Positions 8,653-17,207 of a DNA stretch of 64,000 nucleotides are shown here, one piece after another. This stretch comes from Mycolicibacterium psychrotolerans (GTDB taxonomy: Bacteria; Actinomycetota; Actinomycetes; Mycobacteriales; Mycobacteriaceae). The notes beneath the pieces were generated by a model. It worked only from the letters and a program-made list of their open reading frames with translations. It made no database searches and was not told the DNA's origin. The stretch's first letter is position 1; every line of letters begins with the position of its first letter. Made by a program: the position numbers and the translations under genes. The DNA is taken from contig NZ_AP022574.1 in NCBI RefSeq assembly GCF_010729305.1, positions 2,852,001 through 2,916,000 on the forward strand, written 5' to 3'.

Positions 8653-9375
8653 ATGACCACCAGCGAGCTCGCCGCTCCCATCGCCGGCATGCCGCGCATC
8701 GGAGACCCAGCGCCATCCTTCACCGCCGAGACGACGCAGGGGGAGATCAACTTCCCGGCGGACTACCTGGGCAAGTGGGTCATCCTGTTCTCCCATCCCG
8801 CGGACTTCACGCCGGTCTGCACCAGCGAGTTCATGACGTTCGCATCGATGCAGCAGGAGTTCGCGGCCTACCACACCGCGTTGGTCGGACTGTCCGTCGA
8901 CGGACTCTACAGCCACATCGCCTGGCTCCGAACCATCAGGGACAAGATCTCCTTCCGGGGCATGAAGGACATCGAGGTCACTTTTCCTCTCATCGACGAC
9001 GTCTCGATGAGAGTCGCCCGGATGTACGGGATGATCATGCCGGGGGAGGATTCCACGAAGGCCGTGCGCGCGGTGTTCGTCATCGACCCTACGGGCACGA
9101 TTCGCGCCATCATCTATTACCCGCTGAGCCTGGGCCGCAACTTCGACGAGTTGTTGCGGGTGATCAAGGCGCTGCAGACGGCCGACCACTTCGCGGTCGC
9201 CACGCCGGCGGACTGGCGCCCGGGCGATCGTGTCATCGTGCCGCCCGCGGGATCCTGCGGTACCGCCGAGGAGCGGATGGGCGGTCACGTCGACGGAGTC
9301 GAGTGCGAGGACTGGTTCTTCTGCACCAAGGAACTGCCTGCGCAGGAGGTCGAATCCGCCATTCGTGGTGCGTGA
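8653..9375 (+). CDS. Peroxiredoxin, Prx6/1-Cys family
   Basis: 240 residues from ATG 8653, chosen because GAGGG sits just upstream and the conserved N-terminus starts here; an in-frame start at 8611 lies inside the small Cys-rich gene. The peroxidatic motif PADFTPVCTSE places Cys56. The C-terminal domain carries further cysteines (SCGTAEE and VECEDWFFCTKE), as in archaeal-type Prx6 proteins where they act as resolving cysteines. It would reduce peroxides or per/polysulfides with the thioredoxin encoded two genes upstream. Confidence 0.92.
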   Translation: MTTSELAAPIAGMPRIGDPAPSFTAETTQGEINFPADYLGKWVILFSHPADFTPVCTSEFMTFASMQQEFAAYHTALVGLSVDGLYSHIAWLRTIRDKISFRGMKDIEVTFPLIDDVSMRVARMYGMIMPGEDSTKAVRAVFVIDPTGTIRAIIYYPLSLGRNFDELLRVIKALQTADHFAVATPADWRPGDRVIVPPAGSCGTAEERMGGHVDGVECEDWFFCTKELPAQEVESAIRGA

Positions 9376-9401
9376 GGCGGCCGGGCGAGCCGACGGCGAG
9401 G

Positions 9402-9430
9402 TTTACATCGGATACCCCCGTGGGTAACCT
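9402..9430 (+). promoter_or_regulatory. Internal promoter with CstR-like operator 5
   Basis: TTTACA (9402-9407), a 17-bp spacer and TAACCT (9425-9430) form a good -35/-10 pair. The operator ATACCCCCGTGGGTAA (9412-9427) fills the spacer and enters the -10. It would give the DUF302-TauE segment its own persulfide-inducible promoter. Confidence 0.65.
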
Positions 9431-9500
9431 ACGACGTGTCGGGCCGGGCGATCCGCTCGACAGGACACATGCGTTGCCAACTCCGGAAGGGAAGCCACAC

Positions 9501-9680
9501 ATGACACTGGCGATGTCGGCCGGCTTGCGTGCCTCATTCGAAGATGCGGCGGAGATGACCCGAAAGGCGCTCTTCGAAAACGGCTTTGGAGTGCTCACCG
9601 AGATCGACGTCATGGCGACACTGAAGGCCGAGCTGGACGCTGCCATCGACGGCCTGTCTCGGGCCTCGTCGGCGCAGTGA
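9501..9680 (+). CDS. Shortened DUF302-family protein
   Basis: 59 residues. The segment NGFGVLTEIDVMATLKAEL is the hallmark N-terminal part of DUF302 proteins, which are normally about 130 residues. Here it passes directly into a short helix-like tail (DAAIDGLSRASSAQ), so the central part of the domain is missing. An in-frame internal deletion is the simplest reading. Whether the remnant is functional is doubtful. It lies between the internal operator-bearing promoter and the second TauE gene. Confidence 0.6.
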   Translation: MTLAMSAGLRASFEDAAEMTRKALFENGFGVLTEIDVMATLKAELDAAIDGLSRASSAQ

Positions 9681-9714
9681 CGAAGGCCCGCGAAGTGCGG
9701 GCGGAAGGCATGCC

Positions 9715-10488
9715 ATGACCATCGGAATCGCCCTCGCGCTAGGTGCCGCGATCGGCGTGTTGCTGGGCCTGCTCGGCGGCGGCGGATCCATTCTCGCTGT
9801 GCCGGCACTGGTCTACGTCCTCGGCCTCGGGATCGGCCAGGCGATTCCGATGTCGCTGATCGTGATCGGCATCGCCTCGGCCGTTGGCGCCATCCCGAAG
9901 ATCTTCGCGCATCAAGTGCAGTGGCGACTGGCTGCGATCTTCGCAGCGACCGGCATCCCGGCGACCTTCCTCGGCACTGCGATCGGCAGACATCTGCCGC
10001 AGTCGGTGCTGTTGATCGGCTTCGCGCTGGTGATGGTCGTGGCCGGGATCCGGATGCTGCAGGACAAGGGGGACACCGGCACCGCATGCACCGTCGGAGA
10101 CAGCGGGATCAACTGGCGCCGTTGCGCACCGCGATCCCTTCCTGCGGGCTTCGTCGTCGGGTTGCTCACCGGCTTGTTCGGTGTCGGCGGCGGTTTCCTG
10201 ATCATTCCGGCGCTGGTGCTGATGCTCGGCGTGGAGATGCCGATCGCCATCGGTACCTCACTGCTGATCATCGTCGCCAACTCCGCCGCCGGAGTGGTCT
10301 CCCATCTGGGAGGGGCAGGCATCGACTGGCCGATCACCACAGCGTTCGTGGGCACTGCGATCGTCGGGTCACTGATCGCGGGCCACTACGGCACCAAGCT
10401 CGAAACGGGCCGGCTGCAACGCTGGTTCGCCTACCTCGTCTTCGTCGTGGCGGCCTACGTGCTCGTCGACACGATCTTCCTTCACTAG
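9715..10488 (+). CDS. Second TauE/SafE-family sulfur-anion exporter
   Basis: 257-residue polytopic membrane protein. The family repeat appears as GLLGGGGSILAVPALV in the first half and GLFGVGGGFLIIPALV in the second. It is a distinct paralogue of the exporter encoded at 3804-4685, without its Cys-containing tail. It follows the DUF302 remnant in the sulfide island and is probably controlled by the internal promoter at 9402. Cargo is likely sulfite or thiosulfate (family knowledge plus context). Confidence 0.88.
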   Translation: MTIGIALALGAAIGVLLGLLGGGGSILAVPALVYVLGLGIGQAIPMSLIVIGIASAVGAIPKIFAHQVQWRLAAIFAATGIPATFLGTAIGRHLPQSVLLIGFALVMVVAGIRMLQDKGDTGTACTVGDSGINWRRCAPRSLPAGFVVGLLTGLFGVGGGFLIIPALVLMLGVEMPIAIGTSLLIIVANSAAGVVSHLGGAGIDWPITTAFVGTAIVGSLIAGHYGTKLETGRLQRWFAYLVFVVAAYVLVDTIFLH

Positions 10489-10507
10489 CACCACTGAAAG
10501 GGGCAAC

Positions 10508-10873
10508 ATGCACGTCTCCATCATTGAAACGTCTGGCCTCGGGGACCGTAGCTACCTGGTCGACCACGGCGGTATCGCTGTGGTCATCGACCCTCACGCG
10601 ACATCGACCGGGTTCTGACTCTGGCTGGAGAACGGGGGGGTGACGATCACCCACGTGCTGGAGACCCACATCCACAACGACTACGTCACAGGCGGTTTGG
10701 AGTTGGCGCGGACAGTGGACGCGGAGTACGTGGTGCCCGCCGGCACTCGATTCGACGTCTTGCCGACGAGTTGCCCTCCGATACAGACGTTTACCCCACC
10801 CATGGGGGAGGTGTGGGTGCACTATGCGTCCGGGTACCGGTCCTCCATCGCGGTGCCCTGCAACTCCGGCTGA
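10508..10873 (+). pseudogene. Decayed metallo-beta-lactamase-rhodanese (persulfide dioxygenase) gene
   Basis: The start codes MHVSIIETSGLGDRSYLVD and IAVVIDPH, then one base is missing and the frame hits TGA; one extra G in a run of seven (near 10634-10640) restores the frame, giving THVLETHIHNDYVTGG, the HxHxDxxxG-like metal motif. After VVPAGTRFD most of the gene is deleted. A fragment in another frame reads DVYPTHGGG (the MBL core) and the end reads VWVHYASGYRSSIA, a rhodanese loop in which the usual catalytic Cys is Tyr. It is therefore a dead paralogue of the cstB type. Confidence 0.85.
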
Positions 10874-10883
10874 CGGGGTTGTG

Positions 10884-11732
10884 TCAGAGAATCGCGAGCG
10901 TCGTCTCCGCTGCCCGCGCGAGCGCCTCGTGCACCGGCAATGCCCGGAACGACGTCGACAGAATCTCGACGCCCCACGGGCCGTCGAAGCCCTTGTCACG
11001 GAGGACGGCGACGAGGCCCGGGAGGTCGAATGTGCCTTCACCGCAGAGCAGCCGGTGATCAACGGTGTCCTCGAACAGCGTGCCGACCACGGTTGCGGCG
11101 GCATCGTCGAGCTCGACGCCGTAGACCATCTCGGCCGTGAGGGACGCCTGCAGCTCGTCGAGTGACGTTCCGGCCCGGAACACATGCCAGGCATCGACGA
11201 GCAGACCGACCCCGGGATGCCCTGTCAGGGATACGAGTTCGGCGCCCATCGGGACGGTGGCGAGGCCGGAGAACGGCATCGTCTCGATGGCGAGGCGCGT
11301 ACCCCGCTGCCGAGCCTGGTCGGCCAGGTCGCACAGTGGCGCGACGAGGTCGCCCAGGTCGGCGAACGCGGGACCGGTCCTCGACCCGATCTTGATGAAG
11401 CCGGGCTCTAGTACCTCAGCGGCGTCCAGCAACAGATCCCGGACGGCGTAGGTGTTGCCCGCGTCGCCGCGCGGAACCCACCATCGTTCGATCAACTCGA
11501 TCTCGACATGAGTCAGTCCCGCGTCGGCGATCATGTCGCGCAGTGTTCCGAGGCCGATCGAATCACGCACGGCGGCAATGTCATCAGCAATGAGGCCCAT
11601 GCCGATGTAGCCCGCCGCGGCGATCGCGTCGATGCGTTCGCCGATCGACACCGGGCTGGTGGCCGGGCTCCGCATCGGCGAGGTGTCACCTGCGCTGGTC
11701 CACGCCGTGGCGACGAGTGTGGGTTCTGCCAT
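10884..11732 (-). CDS. iolH: Sugar phosphate isomerase/epimerase, IolH-like TIM barrel
   Basis: 282 residues of the AP-endonuclease-2/xylose-isomerase-like barrel family. Metal-binding type segments are visible: THVEIELIERW, LAIETMPFS, VGLLVDAWHVF and WGVEILS. It is the last gene of the minus-strand inositol operon. In actinobacterial iol operons a protein of this kind is called IolH, with no settled reaction. A GGAAGG ribosome site precedes the ATG. The assignment to IolH rests on position; the barrel family is clear. Confidence 0.7.
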   Translation of the reverse strand: MAEPTLVATAWTSAGDTSPMRSPATSPVSIGERIDAIAAAGYIGMGLIADDIAAVRDSIGLGTLRDMIADAGLTHVEIELIERWWVPRGDAGNTYAVRDLLLDAAEVLEPGFIKIGSRTGPAFADLGDLVAPLCDLADQARQRGTRLAIETMPFSGLATVPMGAELVSLTGHPGVGLLVDAWHVFRAGTSLDELQASLTAEMVYGVELDDAAATVVGTLFEDTVDHRLLCGEGTFDLPGLVAVLRDKGFDGPWGVEILSTSFRALPVHEALARAAETTLAIL

Positions 11733-11750
11733 GGGAAGCCTTCCAGGCGC

Positions 11751-11808
11751 CGAGAGTGCAGTTGTCGAACGCGCTACTGGCTGAACGTGTTCAACATCTG
11801 CACTCTCG
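11751..11808. repeat. Long imperfect inverted repeat between iolA and iolH
   Basis: CGAGAGTGCAG (11751-11761) is exactly inverted as CTGCACTCTCG (11798-11808). The pairing continues inward for nine more bases with two mismatches, giving an arm of about 20 bp around an 18-base loop. It fills the 86-bp gap between iolA and iolH and would fold strongly in the operon mRNA. It could be an mRNA processing or attenuation hairpin, or a dispersed intergenic repeat. Confidence 0.6.
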
Positions 11809-11818
11809 ACGGGTCCGG

Positions 11819-13310
11819 TCAGGCGTTCTGCGGGAAGCCCAGTTCGATGCCGCCGTGGCTGGGGTCGAGCCAGCGGGCGGTGATGGCTTTTTGGCGGGTG
11901 AAGAAGTTGACGCCGTCGATGCCGTGGGCGTGGGAGTCGCCGAAGAGGGAGGCTTTCCAGCCGCCGAAGCTGTAGTAGGCCATGGGGACGGGGATGGGGA
12001 CGTTGATGCCGACCATGCCGACTTCGACTTCGTTTTGGAAGCGGCGGGCCGCGCCGCCGTCGTTGGTGAAGATGGCGGTGCCGTTGCCGTAGGGGTTCGA
12101 ATTGATCAGCTCGAGGGCTTGGTCGTAGGTGTCCACGCGTAGCACGGACAGGACGGGGCCGAAGATTTCGTCGGTGTAGACGCTCATGTCGGGGGTGACG
12201 TTGTCGAGCAGGGTGGGGCCCAGCCAGAACCCGTCTGCTTGACCGTTTGGGGTGACCTGGCGGCCGTCGAGGACGACTTTGGCGCCGGCGGTTTCGCCGG
12301 CGTCGATGTAGCCGGCGACTTTGTCGCGGTGCGCGGCGGTGACCAGGGGTCCCATGTCGGCGTCGGTGGTGCCGTCGCCGGTGGTGATGGTGGCGGCGCG
12401 TTCGGCGATTTTGGCGACCAGGTCATCGGCGATGGGGCCGACCGCGACGGCCGCGCTGATGGCCATGCAGCGTTCCCGGCGGAGCCGAACCCGCGTTGAC
12501 CATGGCGTCGGCGGCCAGGTCGAGGTCGGCGTCGGGCAGGATCACGGCGTGGTTCTTGGCCCCGCCCAGGGCTTGGACGCGTTTGCCGGCGGCGGTGCCG
12601 GTGGCGTAGACGTACTGGGCGATCGGGGTGGATCCGACAAAGGACACGCTCTTGATTTTGGGGTTGGTGAGCAGTTCGTCGACGGCGGTTTTGTCGCCGT
12701 GTAGGACGTTGAACACCCCGGCGGGCAGGCCGGCTTCTTTCCACAGGTTGGCGATCCACAGCGAGGCCGAGGGGTCTTTCTCGCTGGGTTTGAGGACCAC
12801 GGTGTTGCCGCAGGCGATGGCGATGGGGAAGAACCACATCGGGACCATGGCGGGGAAGTTGAAGGGGGAGATGATGCCGACCGGGCCCAGGGGTTGGCGC
12901 AGGGAGTAGACGTCGACTTTGGTGGAGGCGTTCTCGGTGTAGCCGCCCTTGAGCAGGTGCGGGATGCCGCAGGCGAACTCGACGACTTCCTGGCCGCGGC
13001 TCACTTCGCCCAGGGCGTCGGAGACGACCTTGCCGTGCTCGCTGGTGATGATCTCGGCGAGCTCACCCTTGCGCTCGTTGAGCAGTTCGCGGAACCGGAA
13101 CAGGATCTGGGTGCGTTTGGTCAGCGAGGTGTCGCGCCAGGCCGGGAAGGCTGCGGCGGCGGCATCGATCACGTGGCGGGCGTCATCGACCGACGCCAAC
13201 GCCACCTGCCCGGTCACCACCCCCGTCGCCGGATTCGTCACCGGCGCGAAAGCACCACTACTCCCGGCAAAAACCTCGTCATCGACCCAATGGGAAATCG
13301 TGTTCGTCAT
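11819..13310 (-). pseudogene. iolA: Methylmalonate-semialdehyde dehydrogenase (CoA-acylating), frameshifted
   Basis: Malonate/methylmalonate-semialdehyde dehydrogenase converts the last inositol intermediate to acetyl-CoA. Residues 1-~283 are intact in one frame (SPFNFPAMVPMW, VVLKPSEKDPSASL, VSFVGSTPIAQYVY). At 12478-12496 two single bases are missing: the expected NAGFGSAGERCMA can only be read by passing through three frames, and the catalytic Cys lies at the damaged spot. The rest, AISAAVAVG to the end, is intact. Adding two bases would give a 497-residue protein of normal length. Start ATG 13310 with AAGGAAG upstream. Either a real lesion or a local sequence error. Confidence 0.85.
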
Positions 13311-13330
13311 GTCTTACTTCCTTCTGTGTT

Positions 13331-14359
13331 TCAGGGCTTGAGGTCTGCGAGCTGCACGTCGACGGGCAGACCGGTTTCGAGGGATTCGACCCCCGCGGCG
13401 CACACTGCGGCGGCCGCGTAGCCGTCCCATGCGGTGGGGCCGTCTGTGTACATTCCCGTGGTGCGCCCACTGCGCACCGCGTCGACCCACCGCTGGATCT
13501 CGGTGTCATAGGCACGGCCGAAGCGCTCGCGGAATCCCGGGGTGATCCGGCCACCTCGGGTGCCGGGCGCGGCGGTTCGGATCAGCCCCACGTCCAGGCC
13601 GATCATCGCGCTGCCGAGTTCGCCGACCACCTCCGTGCGCACCTCGTAGGCCACCCCGGTCGTGACGAACAACTCGACATCGACATGCCGACCGCTCACT
13701 GTCCTCATGATCGCGATCTGCGGATCGATGACACCTTCGGGCGCACCGGGATTGGCCGCCGGCCGGACGATCTGCACGCTGGCGATCTCCTCGCCGAACA
13801 GGAATCGGGTGACGTCGACCTCGTGCACCAGCGAATCCTTGACGATCAGCGAGCTGTCGAAGTAGCTCGGCACGCTCGGGTTGCGGTGCACTCAGTGCAT
13901 CACCAGCGGAGCGCCCAGCTCGCCACTGTCGAGAAGCGTCTTGAGCGCCATGTACTCCTCGTCGAACCGCCGCATGAAACCGACCTGGATCAGCGGACGC
14001 GCCAGCTCGGCCTCCCGCCTGACGATCTCCAGCGACGTGGAAACATCAGTGGTCAAGGGCTTTTCACACATGACCGGCTTGGCGTGCTCCAGGCACGCCA
14101 GCAGCTGCTTCTCGTGGGTGCTGCCCGGGGTGGCCAGCACCACGGCATCCACGTCGGAGTCGGCGATGGCGTCCAAGGGGTCGGACACCGCACGGCAGCC
14201 GGGGGTCTCGGACGCGATCTGTTCGGCCTTCTCCGTGACGAAGTCGTTGACGACCGTGACCCGCGCCCCTGAGATCCGCGACGAGATGCGGGCCACGTGG
14301 TCGGCACCCATCACTCCGACGCCGAGAACGGCCACTCTGAGATCGGACACGCTCGTCAC
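13331..14359 (-). pseudogene. iolG: Inositol 2-dehydrogenase (Gfo/Idh/MocA) with in-frame TGA
   Basis: Reads as a 342-codon Gfo/Idh/MocA enzyme: Rossmann motif VAVLGVGVMGADH, the conserved VMCEKPLTTD, and the C-terminal half beginning [12 protein letters not shown] with [13 protein letters not shown]. One in-frame TGA at 13894-13892 interrupts it between VMH and VHRNP, where I would expect a Cys codon (TGC). No frame change is involved. The start GTG at 14359 overlaps the iolD stop; a second GTG at 14350 has CGGAG upstream and is equally possible. Nonsense mutation, sequence error or recoding are the options. A full-length paralogue lies at 28541-29545. Confidence 0.8.
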
Positions 14360-16302
14360 TCCGACGGCTTGATCAACGGGCGCTGGACCTTCTTCCAGTC
14401 CGCGTACCGCTGGTAGGCGTGCTGCGTCGACTCCAGCGAGGACACCTCGCTGACCGGGACGTCCCACCAGGAGTGGCTGTCGGGGGCGTAGATCAGCGGG
14501 TCGGTCTCGACGTAGATCACCGTGGTGCGGTCGGCGGCCTTGGCGACCTTGACCGCATCGGCGAACTCTGCGGCCGTAGTCACCTTGATGACGTCGGCGC
14601 CGAGGCTCGCCGCGTTGGCCGCCAGATCGACCGGCAGGGTGTCGCCGTCGAGCCGGCCGTCCTCGCTGCGGTAGCGGTAGGCCGTGCCGAACCGCTGGGA
14701 GCCCAGCGACTCCGACAGCCCGCCGATCGATGCGAACCCGTGGTTCTGGACGAGTACCGGGATGATCTTGACGCCTTCCTGCACGGCGGTCACGATCTCG
14801 GTGGCCATCATCAGATAAGAGCCGTCGCCGACCATGACGAACACGTCGCGGTCCGGCGCGGCCATGCGCACCCCGATACCGCCGGCGATCTCGTAGCCCA
14901 TGCAGGAGTATCCGTACTCGACGTGATAGCCCTTGCGGTCGCGCATCCGCCACAGCTTGTGCAGATCGCCGGGCATCGATCCGGCCGCGCACACGACGAC
15001 GTCGCGCGGGTCGGACAGCGTGTTCACCAGCCCGATCACCTGATTCTGATTCAGTGCTGCGCCGTCCTCGGTGCGGTACACCCCCGAGACCGTGTCGTTC
15101 CACTCGGTCATAAGTTCGGCTGTGCGCGTGCGGTATTCGTCGCTGACGGTGTAGTCGCCGACCGCGTCCGAGAGCGCCTCGAGGACATCGCGGGCGTCGG
15201 CGACGACGCTGACACCGCCCTGCTTGACCGCGTCCAGCGACGCGACGTTGATGTTGACGAACCGCACGTCGGGGTTGTTGAAGGCCGTGCGCGACGCCGA
15301 CGTGAAATCGCTGTAGCGGGTGCCGATGCCGATGATCACATCGGCCTCGCTCGCCAACGCGTTGGCGGCCGTCGTCCCCGTCGATCCGACCGCGCCGACC
15401 GACTGCGGATGCTCGTGCAAGAGCGAGCCTTTGCCGGCCTGGCTCTCGCACACCGGGATTCCGGTCTGCGCCGCGAACTGCGCCAGAGCGTCACTGGCGC
15501 CCGAGTAGATCACGCCGCCGCCGGCCACGATCAGCGGCTTGCGTGCCGAGCGCACCACCTCGGCGGCGCGGGCGATCACCGACCGCTCGGCCGGCGGCCG
15601 GGCGATGTGCCAGGTCCGTTCCGCGAACAGCGATTCCGGCCAGTCGTGGGCCTCGGCCTGAACGTCCTGTGGCAAGGACACCGTCGCCGCGCCCGTCTCG
15701 GCGGGGTCGGCGAGCACCCGCATGGCACCCAGCAGGGCGGCGGGCAGTTGCTCGGGACGCCACACCCGATCGAAGTATCGCGACAGCGGCTTGAACGCGT
15801 CGTTGACCGTCACATCGCCACTTGCCGGCAGCTCCAGTTCCTGCAGCACCGGGGAACTGACCCGCGTCGCGAATGTGTCGGACGGTAGGAGCAGCACCGG
15901 AAGGCGGTTGATCGTGGCCAGCGCCGCGCCGGTGAGCATGTTGGACGAGCCCGGGCCGATGCTGGCGGTGACCGCCCAGGCCTGCAGGCGGTCCTGCTGG
16001 CGGGCGTAGGCCACCGCCGTGTGCACCATCGCCTGCTCGTTGCGGCCGAGCACGTACTTCAGGCCCGGCTCGACACCGGCCTCGTAGGCCTCGACCTCAT
16101 CCTGCAGCAGGGCCTGGCCGATGCCGGCGACGTTGCCGTGGCCGAAGATGCCGAGGCAGCCGGCGAAGAACTTGTGCCGGTGCCCGTCCCGCTCGACGTA
16201 CTGGTTGGCCAGGAAGCGCACGGTCGCCTGGGCGACGGTGAGGCGCACGGTCTTCTCGGTGTCGGCGAGCTTCTCGGTCGACTTGGGCGCGGTGGATACC
16301 AC
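14356..16302 (-). CDS. iolD: 3D-(3,5/4)-trihydroxycyclohexane-1,2-dione hydrolase
   Basis: 648-residue thiamine-diphosphate enzyme that opens the ring of the diketo-inositol intermediate. The ThDP-dependent layout is visible: the N-terminal pyrimidine domain with GRNEQAMVHTAVAYARQ, the central domain around KPLIVAGGGVIYSGA, and the cofactor motif with VMVGDGSYLMMATEI in the C-terminal part. Length and the N-terminal KFFAGCLGIFGHGNV are typical of IolD. The GTG start has AGGAG formed partly by the iolB stop, so translation is coupled. Operon: iolC-aldolase-iolB-iolD-iolG-iolA-iolH. Confidence 0.93.
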   Translation of the reverse strand: MVSTAPKSTEKLADTEKTVRLTVAQATVRFLANQYVERDGHRHKFFAGCLGIFGHGNVAGIGQALLQDEVEAYEAGVEPGLKYVLGRNEQAMVHTAVAYARQQDRLQAWAVTASIGPGSSNMLTGAALATINRLPVLLLPSDTFATRVSSPVLQELELPASGDVTVNDAFKPLSRYFDRVWRPEQLPAALLGAMRVLADPAETGAATVSLPQDVQAEAHDWPESLFAERTWHIARPPAERSVIARAAEVVRSARKPLIVAGGGVIYSGASDALAQFAAQTGIPVCESQAGKGSLLHEHPQSVGAVGSTGTTAANALASEADVIIGIGTRYSDFTSASRTAFNNPDVRFVNINVASLDAVKQGGVSVVADARDVLEALSDAVGDYTVSDEYRTRTAELMTEWNDTVSGVYRTEDGAALNQNQVIGLVNTLSDPRDVVVCAAGSMPGDLHKLWRMRDRKGYHVEYGYSCMGYEIAGGIGVRMAAPDRDVFVMVGDGSYLMMATEIVTAVQEGVKIIPVLVQNHGFASIGGLSESLGSQRFGTAYRYRSEDGRLDGDTLPVDLAANAASLGADVIKVTTAAEFADAVKVAKAADRTTVIYVETDPLIYAPDSHSWWDVPVSEVSSLESTQHAYQRYADWKKVQRPLIKPSE

Positions 16303-16313
16303 GGTTCAGTCTC

Positions 16314-17207
16314 CTATCCAGCCGGCGGAGCCGGCGTGCGAGTCGTGGCGGACGGGGTGAAGGGAAGACGGGGGTCGATCTGCTGGTGCTCCCAGCTGCC
16401 GCGCAACCAGGTGTGGGCGGGGTCGTCGCAGATCAGCCAGGCGCGGGTGGGTCCGGAGCCGGCCATCACGTTGAGGTAGTACATGTGATGCCCCGGCGCG
16501 GCGATGGACGGGCCGTGATAGCCGTGCGGCACGAGCACCACGTCACCGGTCCGCACCTCCTCGAGCACCTCGATCGGACGCTGCGGCGTGCCGTAGACGC
16601 GGTGGTAGCCGAATCCCGTTGTGCCGGCAGGGCTGTCGTCGATCTCGAAGTAGTAGATCTCCTCGAGCTGGGTCTCGACGTCGGTGTTCTCATCGTGCTT
16701 GTGCGCGGGATAGCTCGACCAGTTGCCGCCGGGGGTGATCACCTCGCAGGCGATCAGCGAATCGGCCTCGAATGCCGTTGCGGTGCCAAAGTTGTGCACC
16801 TGGCGGCTGCAGTTGCCCGCGCCGCGCAGCTCGACCGGCACGTCGGCCGCCGCCACCCGGCGGTTCGGGAACGACGTCGATGCCCGGGCGCCGCAGATCG
16901 CGATCCGGCCGCGGCCCGACAGCGTGTACTCCTGACCGATGCCGAGGTAGACCATGTCCGCGGGTCCGTCGAACACCGAGACACGGGGCGACAGCGCGAA
17001 CGTCTGGCCGGCGCACTCGACGGTGGCGGCGCCGGCGAGCGGCAGGATCATCACCTCGGTGCCGTCGGTGGACAGGGACAGCGAGGTGCCGTCGCCGAGA
17101 TCGGCGACGTGCAGCGATGATTCGGCCCATCCCGCGTCTTCGGGGGTGATCGTGACCGTGAACGGCGCGTCGGCGCTGTTGGCGGGTATGTAGAGCTTCG
17201 AGTTCAT
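16314..17207 (-). CDS. iolB: 5-deoxy-glucuronate isomerase
   Basis: 297 residues, a bicupin of the IolB/KduI family that isomerises 5-deoxyglucuronate to 2-deoxy-5-keto-gluconate. Metal-ligand segments of the C-terminal cupin are visible: SSYPAHKHDEN with two histidines, QLEEIYYFEI with the glutamate, and VPHGYHGPS. The ATG at 17207 overlaps the aldolase stop as ATGA, which fixes the start and shows coupling. Confidence 0.93.
   Translation of the reverse strand: MNSKLYIPANSADAPFTVTITPEDAGWAESSLHVADLGDGTSLSLSTDGTEVMILPLAGAATVECAGQTFALSPRVSVFDGPADMVYLGIGQEYTLSGRGRIAICGARASTSFPNRRVAAADVPVELRGAGNCSRQVHNFGTATAFEADSLIACEVITPGGNWSSYPAHKHDENTDVETQLEEIYYFEIDDSPAGTTGFGYHRVYGTPQRPIEVLEEVRTGDVVLVPHGYHGPSIAAPGHHMYYLNVMAGSGPTRAWLICDDPAHTWLRGSWEHQQIDPRLPFTPSATTRTPAPPAG

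Noticed and set aside
10780..10815. Seventh CstR-like site (TTTACCCCACCCATGGGGG)
   Set aside because: It is the coding remnant of the MBL motif YPTHGGG and does not fit the palindrome spacing.
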